This document shows, piece by piece, positions 37,201 to 48,200 of a stretch of DNA of 64,000 bases. The first letter of the stretch is position 1; each line of letters starts with the position of its first letter. The translations under genes were made by a program, and so were the position numbers. The notes below the pieces were generated by a model. It worked only from the letters and a program-made list of their open reading frames with translations. It had not been told where the DNA came from and made no database searches. Source of the DNA: Sphaerolaimus hirsutus (taxonomy: Eukaryota; Nematoda; Chromadorea; Monhysterida; Sphaerolaimidae); NCBI GenBank assembly GCA_964036195.1, contig OZ038459.1, forward strand, positions 6,321,206-6,385,205. Reading direction: 5' to 3'.

Positions 37201-40200
37201 TTTGATTAATTGTGTGGGGGAAGAGCATAACTTCCCTACTAAAAAACCTTGTCAGAAATTACAAAAGCAGTTAATCACGAAACAATTTTGCCTGAGCTGA
37301 TTAAACACTCAAATCACCTGCGTGCCTAAGACTGCCCACGCCCAGTGGGTAACTTGCCCTTGCTTATGATCTAAGAAATACGGTAGAAAGAAATAGATTT
37401 TTAAGTGTTGTTTAAGTGGGAAAAGGAAATTTCGAAGAAATTCTTTTTTGGGCAACCTCACTTGTCAATTAACAATGTTTTGTGCGCTCTTGTTTCTAAA
37501 TAATTTGGAAGCATCTTATGCACCCTGATTATTTAGTAATAAATAAATAAATAATTGAACCATAGAAAGAAAACTGCTTCACAGTTTTCACACCGATCAA
37601 CCCATTTGTATCATACAAATTTCTGCCCAAAAAATCACCATTTCTATGCGCTGCCGGCGCTGTAGAATGTCTCTGTTTAGGCTGGGCTGTGCTTGAAACT
37701 GCAGAATTTGTGTCAGGATTGGTGGCTTCTTCACTGTGACTGTCACCATTTTGATGTTCGTTTTGGCTAGGCTGAAAAGTGATGGAATGTTTGTTGGTGC
37801 ACACACTAGTTGACTAACAGAAGTAAATACCGTATTTCCTTGAATTACCCCCCGAGGGGTTATTTTTTCAGAGTGAAAATTTTGAGAGAAAAACGTGAAA
37901 AATGCAACAATAACTACCATTTATAAGTTTATACAGCCTTATATAAGGATGTAGATGGTATAAACGATGTTCTAACGTAACACAGTAAGTGTTTTGAACG
38001 TCTGTTATGCATTTCCCGGACCACAAATTCATAGTGCCTATTTTGAGGGGGGTATTTCGAGGGGGGGGGGGTATTTCGAGGAAATACGGTAGGCATTCAA
38101 ATTGGGTGCTCATAAATCAGCTTTGAATTGAAAGTATTTGAGTTTCCAAGAACGAGTTATTTTAAATCTTCATCAACTGTAGTTGACAGACACTTTATTC
38201 TGGTAAATTAAAATGCTTAAAAATCCATTTTATTAGTTAAAAAATCTGAGTTTACTGGCATTAAAGTAGTGTGCGCAGCGCCAAACCTACCTAGTGGCAT
38301 TGAGCTACAATAATTGTATCTTATGTCCAACGATGGCAAACCCTCTCGAAAAAAGTATTTAAATTTTTAAGTATTTTTTCAAAAAGACGTTTCGAATTTT
38401 CGAATTTTTCTGAAAATAGTTTTAGAATTTTCGAATTTAAGCAAAATAACAGGGCATTTGGACGTATGGGAGGGGGGGTGTGCGCTACACTCGTTCCCGG
38501 GAACAAAAAAAGTGGGTTACGGTAGAATTTATCCGGTAACTCCCTCCTCCCATACGTCCAAAGGCCCAGTTATTCTGCTAATTTAGTTTTCGAATTTTCG
38601 AATCTTTTTCACTGCTTTTCGAATTTTCAAATCTTTTTTGTTACTTTTCGATTTTTTTTGCATCAATTTATTGAATTTTCGAATTCTTTTCTGACCTTTG
38701 AATACATCTTTATGTTTTACAGCCTTACCGCTGTTACCGCATAAGTATTTTGCTTCGTCTGCTACAAAAAGATTAATGTGAATATGATATTTTTAGTCAA
38801 GTTTCTGCATTTTTTACTCATTTGGAACAAAAATCACCAAAAACAATTGAAAATTCAAAAACGTTTTCGAATTTTCGAATCTTCTGAAAATATCGATTTT
38901 TATGTATTTTTTTCACCACGTGATCAAAAATTCGATAAGTTCTAAAAAATTCGACAACGTTTTCGAATTTTCGAATCTTTTTTTGCCATCGTTACTTATG
39001 TCACAATATGTATAAAATGGTATAGTTGTCAAAACGTATTTACATTTACTCGAAAAATAAGTATACTCGAGTACTGAGTAAAATACGTTTGCGGTTGCTC
39101 CAGAAAAATACCAGTTCACATTTACTCGCACTTTTTGAAAGTATGAGAGTACAGCAAACGTACCTGATTGAGAAGGAATTTTTGCGGTGTATAAAACTCA
39201 AACACCACCAGGGTTGGTTTTATAAAAATTCATTTTAGTAAAATTGTATAAAAATTGTATAAAAATTTTATTTTATTTTAATTTTATTCTTGTTTCATTT
39301 TATTTTATTTTATTTTATTCCCAAAAGTCATTAATAAAATAAAATGACACATTTTACAAAAATTTTACAAAAATTGTACAAAAATTTTACAAAAAATCAG
39401 AATCATGCATGCAAGGCCAGAAAAATGTTATAATTAGACCTATACATGAAAAACCTGTGACAAATTTTTCCCTTACTTTTCAAAAGTTGCATGCAGTATG
39501 TATGTCATGCAAAGTGTGAATTGTGTATCCAAATTTTGTGTTTTTGTATCCATAGTATGTTTTGTATCCAAATCTTATGTTTTTGTATCCAAATGTTCAC
39601 ATAAGATTTGGATTCAACAACAACATAATTTGGATACAAAACATAAGATTTAGAAATAAAACATAAGATTTGGACACAATTTGCTTGACAATTGATACTT
39701 TAATTTTGACATGCCATGACAATTTACACTTTACTTCACATTTGTCATGACAATTGACACGTTGCATGACATTTTACATGACATTTGACACTTTAAAATG
39801 CTTGGGACTGCCCCCAGATCCGTGAATAAACAGGTACAAACTCAAGCAATGAGATAAAATTTTACAAAAAAGATGAATTTTGATACAATTTTACAAAAAT
39901 ACAAATTTTTATACAATTTTACAAAAATTCGAATTTTTATACAATTTTTATTTTTATTCTGAAATTTTCCATTTTATTTTATTTTATTTTATTCTTGAAT
40001 ATTCCATTCTATTTTTATTTTTTTCTGAGATTTTGCCAACCCTGAACACCACTCAAACAAATTGAAACACCTGGAAAAATGGCAGCAGAAATGATAGAAG
40101 TTGCGATGGGTGGAGGAAGCGACAACTCTTGCTTTTACTTTCACCCATTTTGATGTTTTACTAGGTACAATATCGTAAAAAATTCTCGCTTTTACGTTTT

Positions 40201-40601
40201 CCCGAGTATAAGTACTGATATTTGAGTTTACCCACCTTTTACGTAGTGTAAAAGTAAAAATTGTACTTTGTTTCCCGTACTCAGGTGTAACAATACCTAC
40301 TCTTTACGTTTACTCAGAAAAAGTTCAGTAGGTACTTTTAACAACTCTAGTAAATGGATCACACTGTAACACTCACTATATGTGGCTCTTTTGTCTCTGA
40401 TCTACCGCTCAACAAAACATTCTGAATTAAAGGTTTGCTCGTAGGTGCTCGTGCTCGCGAGGGTCGATTTATTCCGCTGGGGGGTGTAAGTGCCACTTTT
40501 TCATCCGCGTACTTCCCCCATCTTTGAATGAGGGGCACCTGGCTCAAAGTTAAATCCAGGCATAGTGACAGGGATATTATTAGAAAGATAAAGTGAGACA
40601 T
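34251..40601 (-). CDS. Secreted DB-module cysteine-rich protein, 6 exons
   Basis: Exons 40377-40601, 37639-37771, 36227-36501, 35709-35745, 34900-34987 and 34251-34452 give 319 residues. A signal peptide (about 1-20, LIISLSLCLDLTLS) is followed by a polar Gln/Asn/Ser/His-rich linker to about 180. The C-terminal half has the DB cysteine layout: FRQCCEQ, QCYRLCEYG, KRHECP, ELFYCMG, RDHSNCCEQN, RLCLELCN, KPCLKVFSSVQGC, twelve cysteines in all. DB modules are extracellular disulfide-rich domains best known in nematodes and other ecdysozoans; function unknown. Exon 4 is only 37 bases. Intron 5 is a GTGCCAATTC TIR element flush with both exons. Intron 4 starts CCAG/GGGGCAGT rather than GT, inside another TIR end. 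A GT five bases on would add two residues to a conserved Cys spacing. Confidence 0.8.
34453..34899 (-). mobile_element. Introner-like TIR element = DB-gene intron 5
   Basis: In transcript sense the intron opens acgaccag/GTGCCAATTCACC and closes CTTGCGGAATTGACCCCAG/gagtgg. The two ends are inverted repeats of each other over about 30 bases (CACTTGTCCACTTGCGG against CCACGTGAACAAGTG). No transposon sequence lies outside the intron and no exon sequence inside. A hAT-like element (34523-34743, ends TAGGGTGTC/GACACCCTA) was inserted later. The same termini form intron 12 of the receptor gene and occur at 6929-7555. Confidence 0.85.
34523..34743. mobile_element. hAT-like TAGGGTGTC element inside the introner
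   Basis: Ends TAGGGTGTCAATTTTCCG and TTTTTGACACCCTA with CATTTTCCG-type interior repeats. Flanks GTACGCAT and ATACGTAT agree at 6 of 8 positions. Confidence 0.8.
35511..35708. mobile_element. GGGGGCAGTCCCAGACCCTG TIR element abutting DB exon 4
   Basis: Left end GGTGCCTATCCCAGACCCTG, right end CAGGGTCTGGGACTGCCCC. The interior is ATGTCAAATGTCAT-type repeats. On the minus strand its edge is exactly the end of exon 4 (TGTCCAG/GGGGCAGTCC). The other edge lies within the intron. Confidence 0.8.
36724..36916. mobile_element. Small GCGCACACCAGTTTAC TIR element
   Basis: About 190 bp with ends GCGCACACCAGTTTACTG and AACTACTGTGCGCAGC. The inner motif GGCTTTGAACGCATTTGAG recurs inverted. In DB-gene intron 2. 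Confidence 0.7.
37012..37383. mobile_element. Diverged TACCG-type element
   Basis: C-rich blocks after cgaataagaataccccc and a final aagaaatacggta-like end. Diverged relative to other copies. In DB-gene intron 2. Confidence 0.45.
37799..38284. mobile_element. GCACACACTAGTTGAC element with nested TACCG element
   Basis: Ends TGCACACACTAGTTGAC and AAGTAGTGTGCGCAGCGCC. A G/C-rich TACCG element (about 37826-38092) splits it. In DB-gene intron 1, ending near exon 2. Confidence 0.75.
38328..38994. mobile_element. hAT-like CAACGATGGCAAA element
   Basis: Ends CAACGATGGCAAACCC and TTTTTGCCATCGTTA, duplication CTTATGTC (38320-38327 and 38995-39002). TTCGAATTTTCGAA subterminal arrays. In DB-gene intron 1. 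Confidence 0.88.
39023..40348. mobile_element. hAT-like TAGTTGTCAAAACG element with AT-rich interior
   Basis: Left end TATAGTTGTCAAAACG, right end CTTTTAACAACTCTA. Flanks TAAAATGG and GTAAATGG agree at 6 of 8 positions. The interior has ATTTTACAAAAATT and TTTTATTTTATT repeats and a block of ATGACATTTGACAC motifs of the third introner-like family (39480-39815). Confidence 0.6.
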
Positions 40602-41321
40602 TGTGGAAGGATTTTTTTGTTTATTTTGTTAATAGAAATGTTTTTAGATTGTAGGTATATAAATACATACATACATAAATAAAAATAAGTAACTGTGCTA
40701 GACTTTTTGTGTGGCGCCGTTTGATGTCGATTGTCATAGTATTTTATAAAAATTGTGATTCAGTACATCGAAACGCATGTTTCTTCTGAGTACACATTTC
40801 ACATAATAAGCATGTAAGAACTTTTGCGCAACTTTTAACAATCACTTCATTTCGACTCATTGAATGTTGTAAATATGTATGTCAGTTACTGCGTGTAGTA
40901 AATATTTCACATAAATACTGTAAATATTATTGTATACGGGTAGGTCCAAATGCTTCGCACAAATGTTACCGTATTTTGATGAATAGAGTCGTGTGGGAAA
41001 TTATGTGCTGCAATTTAGTTACTTAATACACCTAATGTATTTTATCATGTGAAATAATTTTTTGCATTACTCAAACATCTCATAGATTTAGGTGCGAAGT
41101 GTGCAGTCGGTTCAACTTACAGTCTACATAAAAAACATTTCAAACATAAAGAATTTCAATACAATAGAAAATATTGATGTATTTAAGATCAGAATGACAT
41201 TACCCATTGAATGTAGAAATACAGAGTAACGAAATTTAACTAAAAATGCGACAATAAAATACAGCAATTTTCAATTTAAATGCAGAAATTTTAATAACAA
41301 ACACTTGGAACAATTTACAAA
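40602..41321. promoter_or_regulatory. 720-bp divergent intergenic region
   Basis: Separates the start codons of the DB-module gene (minus) and the peptide precursor gene (plus). AT-rich and, unusually for this window, free of recognisable TIR elements, which fits a shared promoter region. No specific site can be named. Confidence 0.4.
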
Positions 41322-42530
41322 ATGTATTCTACCAAACCGTGTGCAATTTTGGCCGTGTCAATATGCCTTGCATTTATTTCAAAATGCACTCTAGCAATGC
41401 CACAGGATAACCTTCGTCGTCGTAAGTAAAAGTTTTACTGCACTTGTAATAGAATATTACAAATGTAATAGTGTACTTAGTACTAAGCACAGTTTCAGCT
41501 ATAAAAGCAAATATTTGTATTTTAAAAATTATAGGTTACTGGCTCTGGCACATAATTAAATAAAATACCTGGGGGCGGCCCCAGACCTGGAAATGTTAAA
41601 TTTCATGACAGGTATCATACCGCATTCCCTCGAAATACCCCCATGGGGGTTTATTATTCCGCCAGCAAAATTTGAGGGGGGGGGGTTAATTCGAGGGGGG
41701 TTATTCTAGGTTTTTTTTTATTATTTCGTCAGAAATTTTCGTAAGGATCGTAGTAGGGGGGGGGGTAATTCGAGGTAATACGGTAAGTCATGTAAAATGC
41801 CACGGAAAATGGCAAAAGTACGTCTGAGCGAGCTGTGGAAAAATCTAAATGTCCCTCGAAATACCCCCACTGTGTGTATAGACACTTAGGTATGCATCTC
41901 TGTCGTTGTTTGATTTTACTACTTCTCTGAGTAGCGTATCTGCTTGAATAGTTCCATCTTGAAAAATCCCCCAGTAAGACGAGTGAGGAAATAAAAATTC
42001 CCCCCTTAACAGATTTGATCAATTTGTTGTGCTCAATTTTAACAGAAATGGCACTTTATTGTGTTAATAAAACATTTTTCGTGAAATGAGTTGATAAAAA
42101 ATGCTTGAAACTTTTGATGAAATAATAATTACCCCTCGAATAGCTCCCCCGTCAAAAAGTCAGACGAAATAATAATTCCACATGGAGATTATTTAAGCAA
42201 ATACGGTATGTTGAATTTCATAAATGTTCTGGCGAGATGATAGACCCCCTCGAATACCCCCTTTATTTGACCCCCTCAAATTTTGTTTTACGAAATAATC
42301 AACCCCCCTGGGGGTTATTCAAGAAAATACGGTACATACCTAAATACTAATCATTTTACATAATAGGTATGTGGAATTTTGCAGCGCAGCCGTATCACTG
42401 GTCGCCGCACCTGTGGAAGTACTCAATATCCGACCTGTACACGGGGCAGCCGAACCAACAAAAGACCATGTTTGATATGTTCGGAAAAAGGGCACAAGAC
42501 GCTGCTGGAAATGTGTACCCTTGGCGTTGA
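41322..42530 (+). CDS. Small secreted peptide precursor with amidation/cleavage site
   Basis: Exon 41322-41421 (ATG; donor cgtcgtc/gtaagt) and exon 42385-42530 (acceptor ttttgcag/cgcagc; stop at 42528) join in phase 1 to give 81 residues. Residues 1-25 form a signal peptide (ILAVSICLAFISKCTLA). MPQDNLRR follows, then a 33-residue stretch from PQPYHWSPHLWKYS to KTMFDMF, then GKR and a 12-residue tail ending VYPWR. RR before and GKR after are the classical dibasic and amidation signals, so a C-terminally amidated peptide ending FDMF-NH2 is predicted. There are no cysteines after the signal region. I cannot place it in a known hormone family. The intron carries TACCG-type (41625-41786) and other C/G-rich elements. 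Confidence 0.6.
41422..42384. mobile_element. Intron of the peptide gene filled with TIR fragments
   Basis: Contains a GGGGGCGGCCCCAGACC end near 41573, a TACCG-type element (41625-41786, ends ccgcattccctcg and cgaggtaatacgg) and further diverged C-rich CTCGAATA blocks to about 42333. Confidence 0.55.
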
Positions 42531-42819
42531 ATTCGATAGATTATGGTATGGGTTGATTTTGTGAGTGGGTGAAAACGAGTGAAGTGTAAAAAGTGAATTT
42601 TAAGTTAAGAGACTGCGCATGGTCAGTTCGGTAGATCACATTTTTGGGAATTGGCAAAAAAAATTTTCTTTATAACATGAAGAATTATAGTCAAAATATC
42701 TTTAAAAAAGGACAGAATTGGGCTGGAAACTTTTTCCAGCTTTAACTAAATTGTTTTTATTTTAAAATATTAGGCATTTAATATAAATCTCCCAGAGATT
42801 TTTCAATGCTAGTTTAGAC

Positions 42820-44503
42820 TAGCCATGGCAAACACTCTCGAAAACGTGTTTAAATTATTAGCATTTTTTCTAGACTTGGAATTTTTCTAAAACTGGTTTT
42901 AGAATTTTTTTCCACTAAATTATTGCGTTTTCGAATTTTTTACCTGAATTTTAAAAATTTACATCTTTAAGTTTTGCGGCCTTACAAGTAGTGATGGAAA
43001 AGCACCAGGAAAAATGGCGCCAGGCGCCAATGGCGCCATTCAAAAAATTGAAGCCAGGCGCCAAGGGCGCCATCTGAAAAAATGGCGCCGGGCGCCAAAG
43101 GGCGCCAGAGACAACGGCGCCAGGCGCCAAAATGGCGCCAACTCTGAAATTCGCTGTTTCTGTCTGTACATCGTCACGGAAGCATTTATAGAAGAGCAAT
43201 GTGCTGTACCATTTTTCTGATGGTGACTCAAGCCACAAACTCATGTTATCATCTCATATTATGTATGAATATACTATATACTCGGCAGACACGATACTCT
43301 ACAAACAGATAGGAGTTATGTCTTCAGCTGGCAGACGGCCAGCTGAAAACTTATGAAACTACGTTTCGCAAAAAGAAAAGAAAAATAAATAAAGATTGGT
43401 GGTGGTGATGGACGGTGGTGAAATGCGTCATGATGGAGTGTTTCCTCCGGGAAAATGTATGGTGTAATGTCATCCAAGTATACCATGTTTTCTGGAAATA
43501 TGCCCCGGGGGTTTATTATTTTGACAGCAAATTTTGAGGAGGTTAATTCGAGCGGGGTCTATTATTTTGCCAGAACTTACGCGAAATTATATTAAGCATC
43601 TAGGTATTCATTGCTTGTACAGTCATACACATACAGTCAGATGCAGAAAAATTCAACAATAACATAGATCCATAAGTGGCTATAGCCATACTGTATTTGC
43701 TTGAATAATTCCTCCGCTTGAATGGTTCCCCCTCTAAAAGCTCCAACGAAAAATATGGTGTAAGCAAATATGGTGTAAGCAAATATGTACAGCGAATACA
43801 GTCACATCCCTTCCTTCCTAAGACCACTACCGTGTTTTCTCGGAATAACCCCCCCCCCCCTCAAAATACCCGCCAGATCTGAACGAGCTGGGGGAAAAAA
43901 CCAAAGTGTATTTCAAGGAAGCACAGTGCATTGTAAATAGGCAATCAACGATGAAAGGGCTGGGAAAAATTGTTTAAATGTTTCTAATTGTGGGTCATAT
44001 TTGAAAATTTGCTGTTTATATGTGGTATAACACCATCAACATGAACCCAGACTTGGCGATGCTAGCAACAAAATTACTAAGGTGAAAGCCAACTGTTAAA
44101 CTTCACCAAAATGATATCATTCAGCAGATAAGGCAGTTGAATATGGGAAAATGTGACTGTTTATCCCGGCATCTTGGCGCCATTTCCGGCGCCATCCAAA
44201 ACAATGGCGCCGAGCACCAAATAGAAGCCAGCGAAAATGGCGCCAAGCGCCAAGGGCGCCATGGCGCCATTCGAAATAATGGCGCCAGGCGCCAGATGGC
44301 GCCACAGAAAAGGGCGCCAAGCGCCAATGGCGCCATGGCGCTGGCGCCCTTTTGCGCCATTAAAGGGCGCCAGCGCCATGGCGCCATTCCATCACTACTT
44401 ACAAGCTGTTACTGCAAACAGATTATGACGATATTTTTTTCTGAATAAAACCATAAACACTGAAAAACTTAAAATATTCTCGAATTTTCGTTTGCCATCG
44501 TTA
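42820..44503. mobile_element. hAT-like TAGCCATGGCAAA element hosting a second hAT-like element
   Basis: Ends TAGCCATGGCAAACAC and GTTTGCCATCGTTA. Flanks GTTTAGAC and GTATAGAC agree at 7 of 8 positions. The insert at 42989-44397 carries GGCGCC arrays. Lies between the peptide gene and the receptor 3' end. Confidence 0.8.
42989..44397. mobile_element. hAT-like TAGTGATGG element with GGCGCC arrays
   Basis: Ends TAGTGATGGAAAAGC and GCGCCATTCCATCACTA with exact CTTACAAG duplication (42981-42988 and 44398-44405). Arrays of GGCGCCAGGCGCCAA at both ends. The middle holds a diverged C/G-rich TACCG-type element (about 43480-43930). Confidence 0.87.
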
Positions 44504-45204
44504 GTATAGACACAGATGCCTGCAATAATTTATGCGTGGGTAAAAAACTAGGTAAATACATTTCGATGAGTGATAAACATTCAAAAAATTAGGTATTTAT
44601 ACCTAGGTAATCAGACGATATTCGAACTGTCCAAGCGCATTACATCCATCGCAGTTGCGATTTTTTTGTAAACTGAATTCACACTTGCTGAAGAAAAATA
44701 ACCTCAAAATGGAGCCAGGCACAAGGGCACTAACAGTAATGGCACGATAGAAATATTTATTTGTTCAGACAAAAAAACCGTCTGGCAACAATGCCGGAGA
44801 TATCAGGCTTGCAAAATGGTCTTTCGTAGTGCCGAAAAGTCCCACCAAAAAAGTACCGATGGCAAAAAAATCGGAAACAGTTTTTGAAAACGTAAATTTT
44901 ATTTATGTTATATAGCGCAAAGATTTTTTGGTTGTTGTTCTCACGTTTTTATTTTTTTACGTTGTTTTTTCGAGCAGTCCGTTTTGTGTGGCCAAACTCG
45001 AAACTTTTTTTTAACGTTTTCCAACATTTACAGTTTTGCAACAACTGTGTCGACCTTATGAAAACACTCACACACACACACATAAATATGTACAGCTTAA
45101 ATAGTAGTGTAGGGCTTGAATTGACTTGCGTCGGTGCGATGACCGAAATAAACTGAAATGAGATTAAACGTGATCAATTAAAAGTGTACCTAAACTGCAA
45201 TCAT
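44504..45204. other. 3' flank of the receptor gene
   Basis: AT-rich. No exon seen. On the minus strand an AATAAA lies near 44895, a plausible polyadenylation signal about 300 bases past the receptor stop codon. Confidence 0.4.
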
Positions 45205-48200
45205 TCACGCAATGAGGTAGGGCGCGGCGAGGTAGATGTACAGCACGGAAGCGAAGATGAATATTGTCAGCTGGAGCGGAATTAAATTTACCCGACACTT
45301 TGATTCGGGCAGCCCAATCTATTGTATCCAAAACTATACGCGTCCCGATATAAAGCGTTGTTGATAGATTGGCTCCGATCAGAATAACGTTGAACCCCGA
45401 GCAGCGTCCAAATTCAGATACAATAAAGCGGGGTGCCCGAAAAAGGTGGGGGAAATTGAATCACGTCCCAGGTAAAGACAGAGCCTGTCTAGGACCATGG
45501 CGGCGAACTGCCACTCGTTGACAGCTGTCTGGTGCAACTCCCGGGCCCTGTAAAATGCCCTGTAAAATGTCAAATGTCTTGCAAAGTGTAAAATGTCATG
45601 CAAAATGCAATGTAAACTGTCAAATGTTATGCAAAGTGTCAAAAGTTGTGAAAAATGCCTGTAAAATGTCAAATTTCATGCAAAGTGTCAAAATTCATGA
45701 AAAATGCCCCGGAAAATAGCTAATGTACATTTGCCATTTTGCAGGACATTTTACATGACTTTAGACACTTTGCATGACATTTGAAATTTTACATGGTTTT
45801 TTACAGGGTCTGGGAGTGTCCCCTGGGCGCGCTCCTCTTCTCCCATCCGTTCCGCGACGTACTGTGAGCAAAGTGTATAGAAAAGTACAGGCATCATTTG
45901 GTTCTATCACAAGCTCTGCTACTCAGGATGTGATCAGTTCCAGGTGATAAGTCAAGTGAAAAGTAAGTTTGAGGTAGTACTCAAGTTGACTGAATGCTGG
46001 TTGGTAAGGTTAGCCATGGCTCATTGTGCTATCCTTACCTGTGGTAACCTAGCACTCGACTTATCACTAATCATCACACACACTGAGCGCTTGACAAGTG
46101 AAATATGGCTTCAGCACTTCAGCAAACAAGAATTTGACTAAACGATTGTCCAGTGGAAGCAAAAAAACAACAACAAAACAACATCTTACTTTGAGCTGAG
46201 CGTGAATGCGCCGCAGCATGAGAATCTTGGGGCCAATTCCGCGAGTGGACAAGCGACAAGACAAGTGGCAATAGACAACGAGGTTTATAAATGGTAATTC
46301 AACTTAAACAAACATAGATACTTTAAGTGACAATAAAATATTTCTACTTATTTACAAATTTACTTGTCACGTTCAAATGTACTTGTAACTTACAAATTTA
46401 CCTGTCACTTACAAGTTGACTTGCATAGTTCACTCGTTCACTACCACTTACCAACTTGTCACTTGTCACTTGTCCACTCGCATAGTTGGCACCTGCGCGT
46501 GCAGGCCCAGCGCCAGGGCGGAGTCGATGCCGCTCAGTGCGGCCACGGCGCTGTTCACTCCCTGCTCCAAGTCGAGCGAATTTTCCCGCTGCCTGCGTGC
46601 GTGCCCGTTGTGTTGACGCTTTATTTGCCCGACAGGCCCGACAAAAGTTGTCGGGCACTCCAACTACCGTATTTTCTCGAAATACACCCCCTCAAAATGG
46701 CCACTATGAATTTATTAGCCCCCCCCCCCCTCGAAATGGCCACTATGAATTTATTAGCCCCCCTTCCTTCGACCCCCCCCCCCTCCCAATTGAGTGTACA
46801 GAGAACGTACATGACAAAACTGCGGTTTGTGATTCGGGCAATGCAAAACAAACGTTAAAAGCAATAAATTGTTACGTTAGAACAGTGTTACATACCTATA
46901 TAAGTCAATAGACTCTTAGATATCTTAGACTCTTAGATATAGCGGTTATTGTCGCATTTTTCTACGTCTGCGTACGTTACAAACGACAATTTAGTACTGA
47001 AATTTCAAAAAAAAAATTGGCGAAATAATAAGCCCCCCACGAAACACCCCCCTCGTTTACCCCCCCCCCCTCAAAATTCTCACCCTGAAACAATCACCCC
47101 CGGGGGGTATTTCGAGGAAATACGGTAGGTAAAACACGCCCGCCACGAACCACCGCTGGGCGTGGGCCCCTGCAGCGGGTCTGACATTTCGCAGGAGACT
47201 TTCCGACTGCTGGTCGAGTTTGTGCTCGCACAGCGGCGGCAAATGTCGCAGCGCCTCGCCGAAGCCGTCGGAGTCGCTCGAGGGGCGGTCGCTTTCGCTG
47301 GACGCCTGAGAGAGAGGGGGTTGCGATGGTTATTGGGAGAAGAGTCAGTTTGGTTGAAAAATACATGGTTTTTATATACTCCGCGGGGCAGCCCGCAGCA
47401 CAGTATGCATCCGCACGTACTTATGTCTTACACGCCGTCTTATGTCTATGTCCCCTAGAAATACCCCCCCTCGAAAAAATAACCCCCGGGGGTTATTCGA
47501 GGAAATACGGTATATCCATATTTAGTGATATTGCAACGTCTTCAGAAAATTTCTACAAATAAAAACAATAATTCATCGAAAAACCACATTCCCCGAGTGT
47601 CTCAATCGCGCACCCACCTCCATCCACCCCCCCCCCCCGCAACTTCAACCCACCGGCACGTGTATGCACATGATCCAAGGCAGCCAGTGGAGCAGAGCGG
47701 CGCGGCACGGCCACGGCATGGTGTGCGTGGCGGGCGTGCGGTAGTGCAGCGACAGCACGGCCACCGTGAGCACCACCGAGCCCGACACGATCACCATGCA
47801 CGAACTGAAGAAGATGCCTACGAGGAGTGTTGGGGACTTAGGTAGATTCGTTGAGGTTGAGTGGACGGGTTGGGTTGGGTTACGGACCATGGCTGAATCG
47901 TATAGGGTAAATTTATCCGCATTGGTGTGAACCAAGGTATTTAGATGGAATGCAGGAATTACGGAATTTCTATTCAGACTTACACGTTTATGCTACTTAT
48001 TTAACCCTATTCAGACAATATATTGATCATTAATGTACCTCAATATTCCGACGAAAAATCACTTCTCCCCTCGAATAACTCCTCTCCTCGAATAACTCCC
48101 CCTCGGAAAACTGCTCCCCTCGAATAACTCCCTCTCAAATCACTCCGCTCTCTAAGAACTCTCCCTCAAACAACTCCCCGGTCAAAAATTCCGTGCAAAA

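Noticed and set aside
43014-44448. Ala/Arg/Trp-rich frames in both directions
   Set aside because: They translate GGCGCC arrays of a hAT-like element.
45465-45470. Canonical GT donor at CTGGGAC/gtgatt for receptor exon 14
   Set aside because: Joined to the only AG acceptor it shifts frame and destroys the M4 helix.
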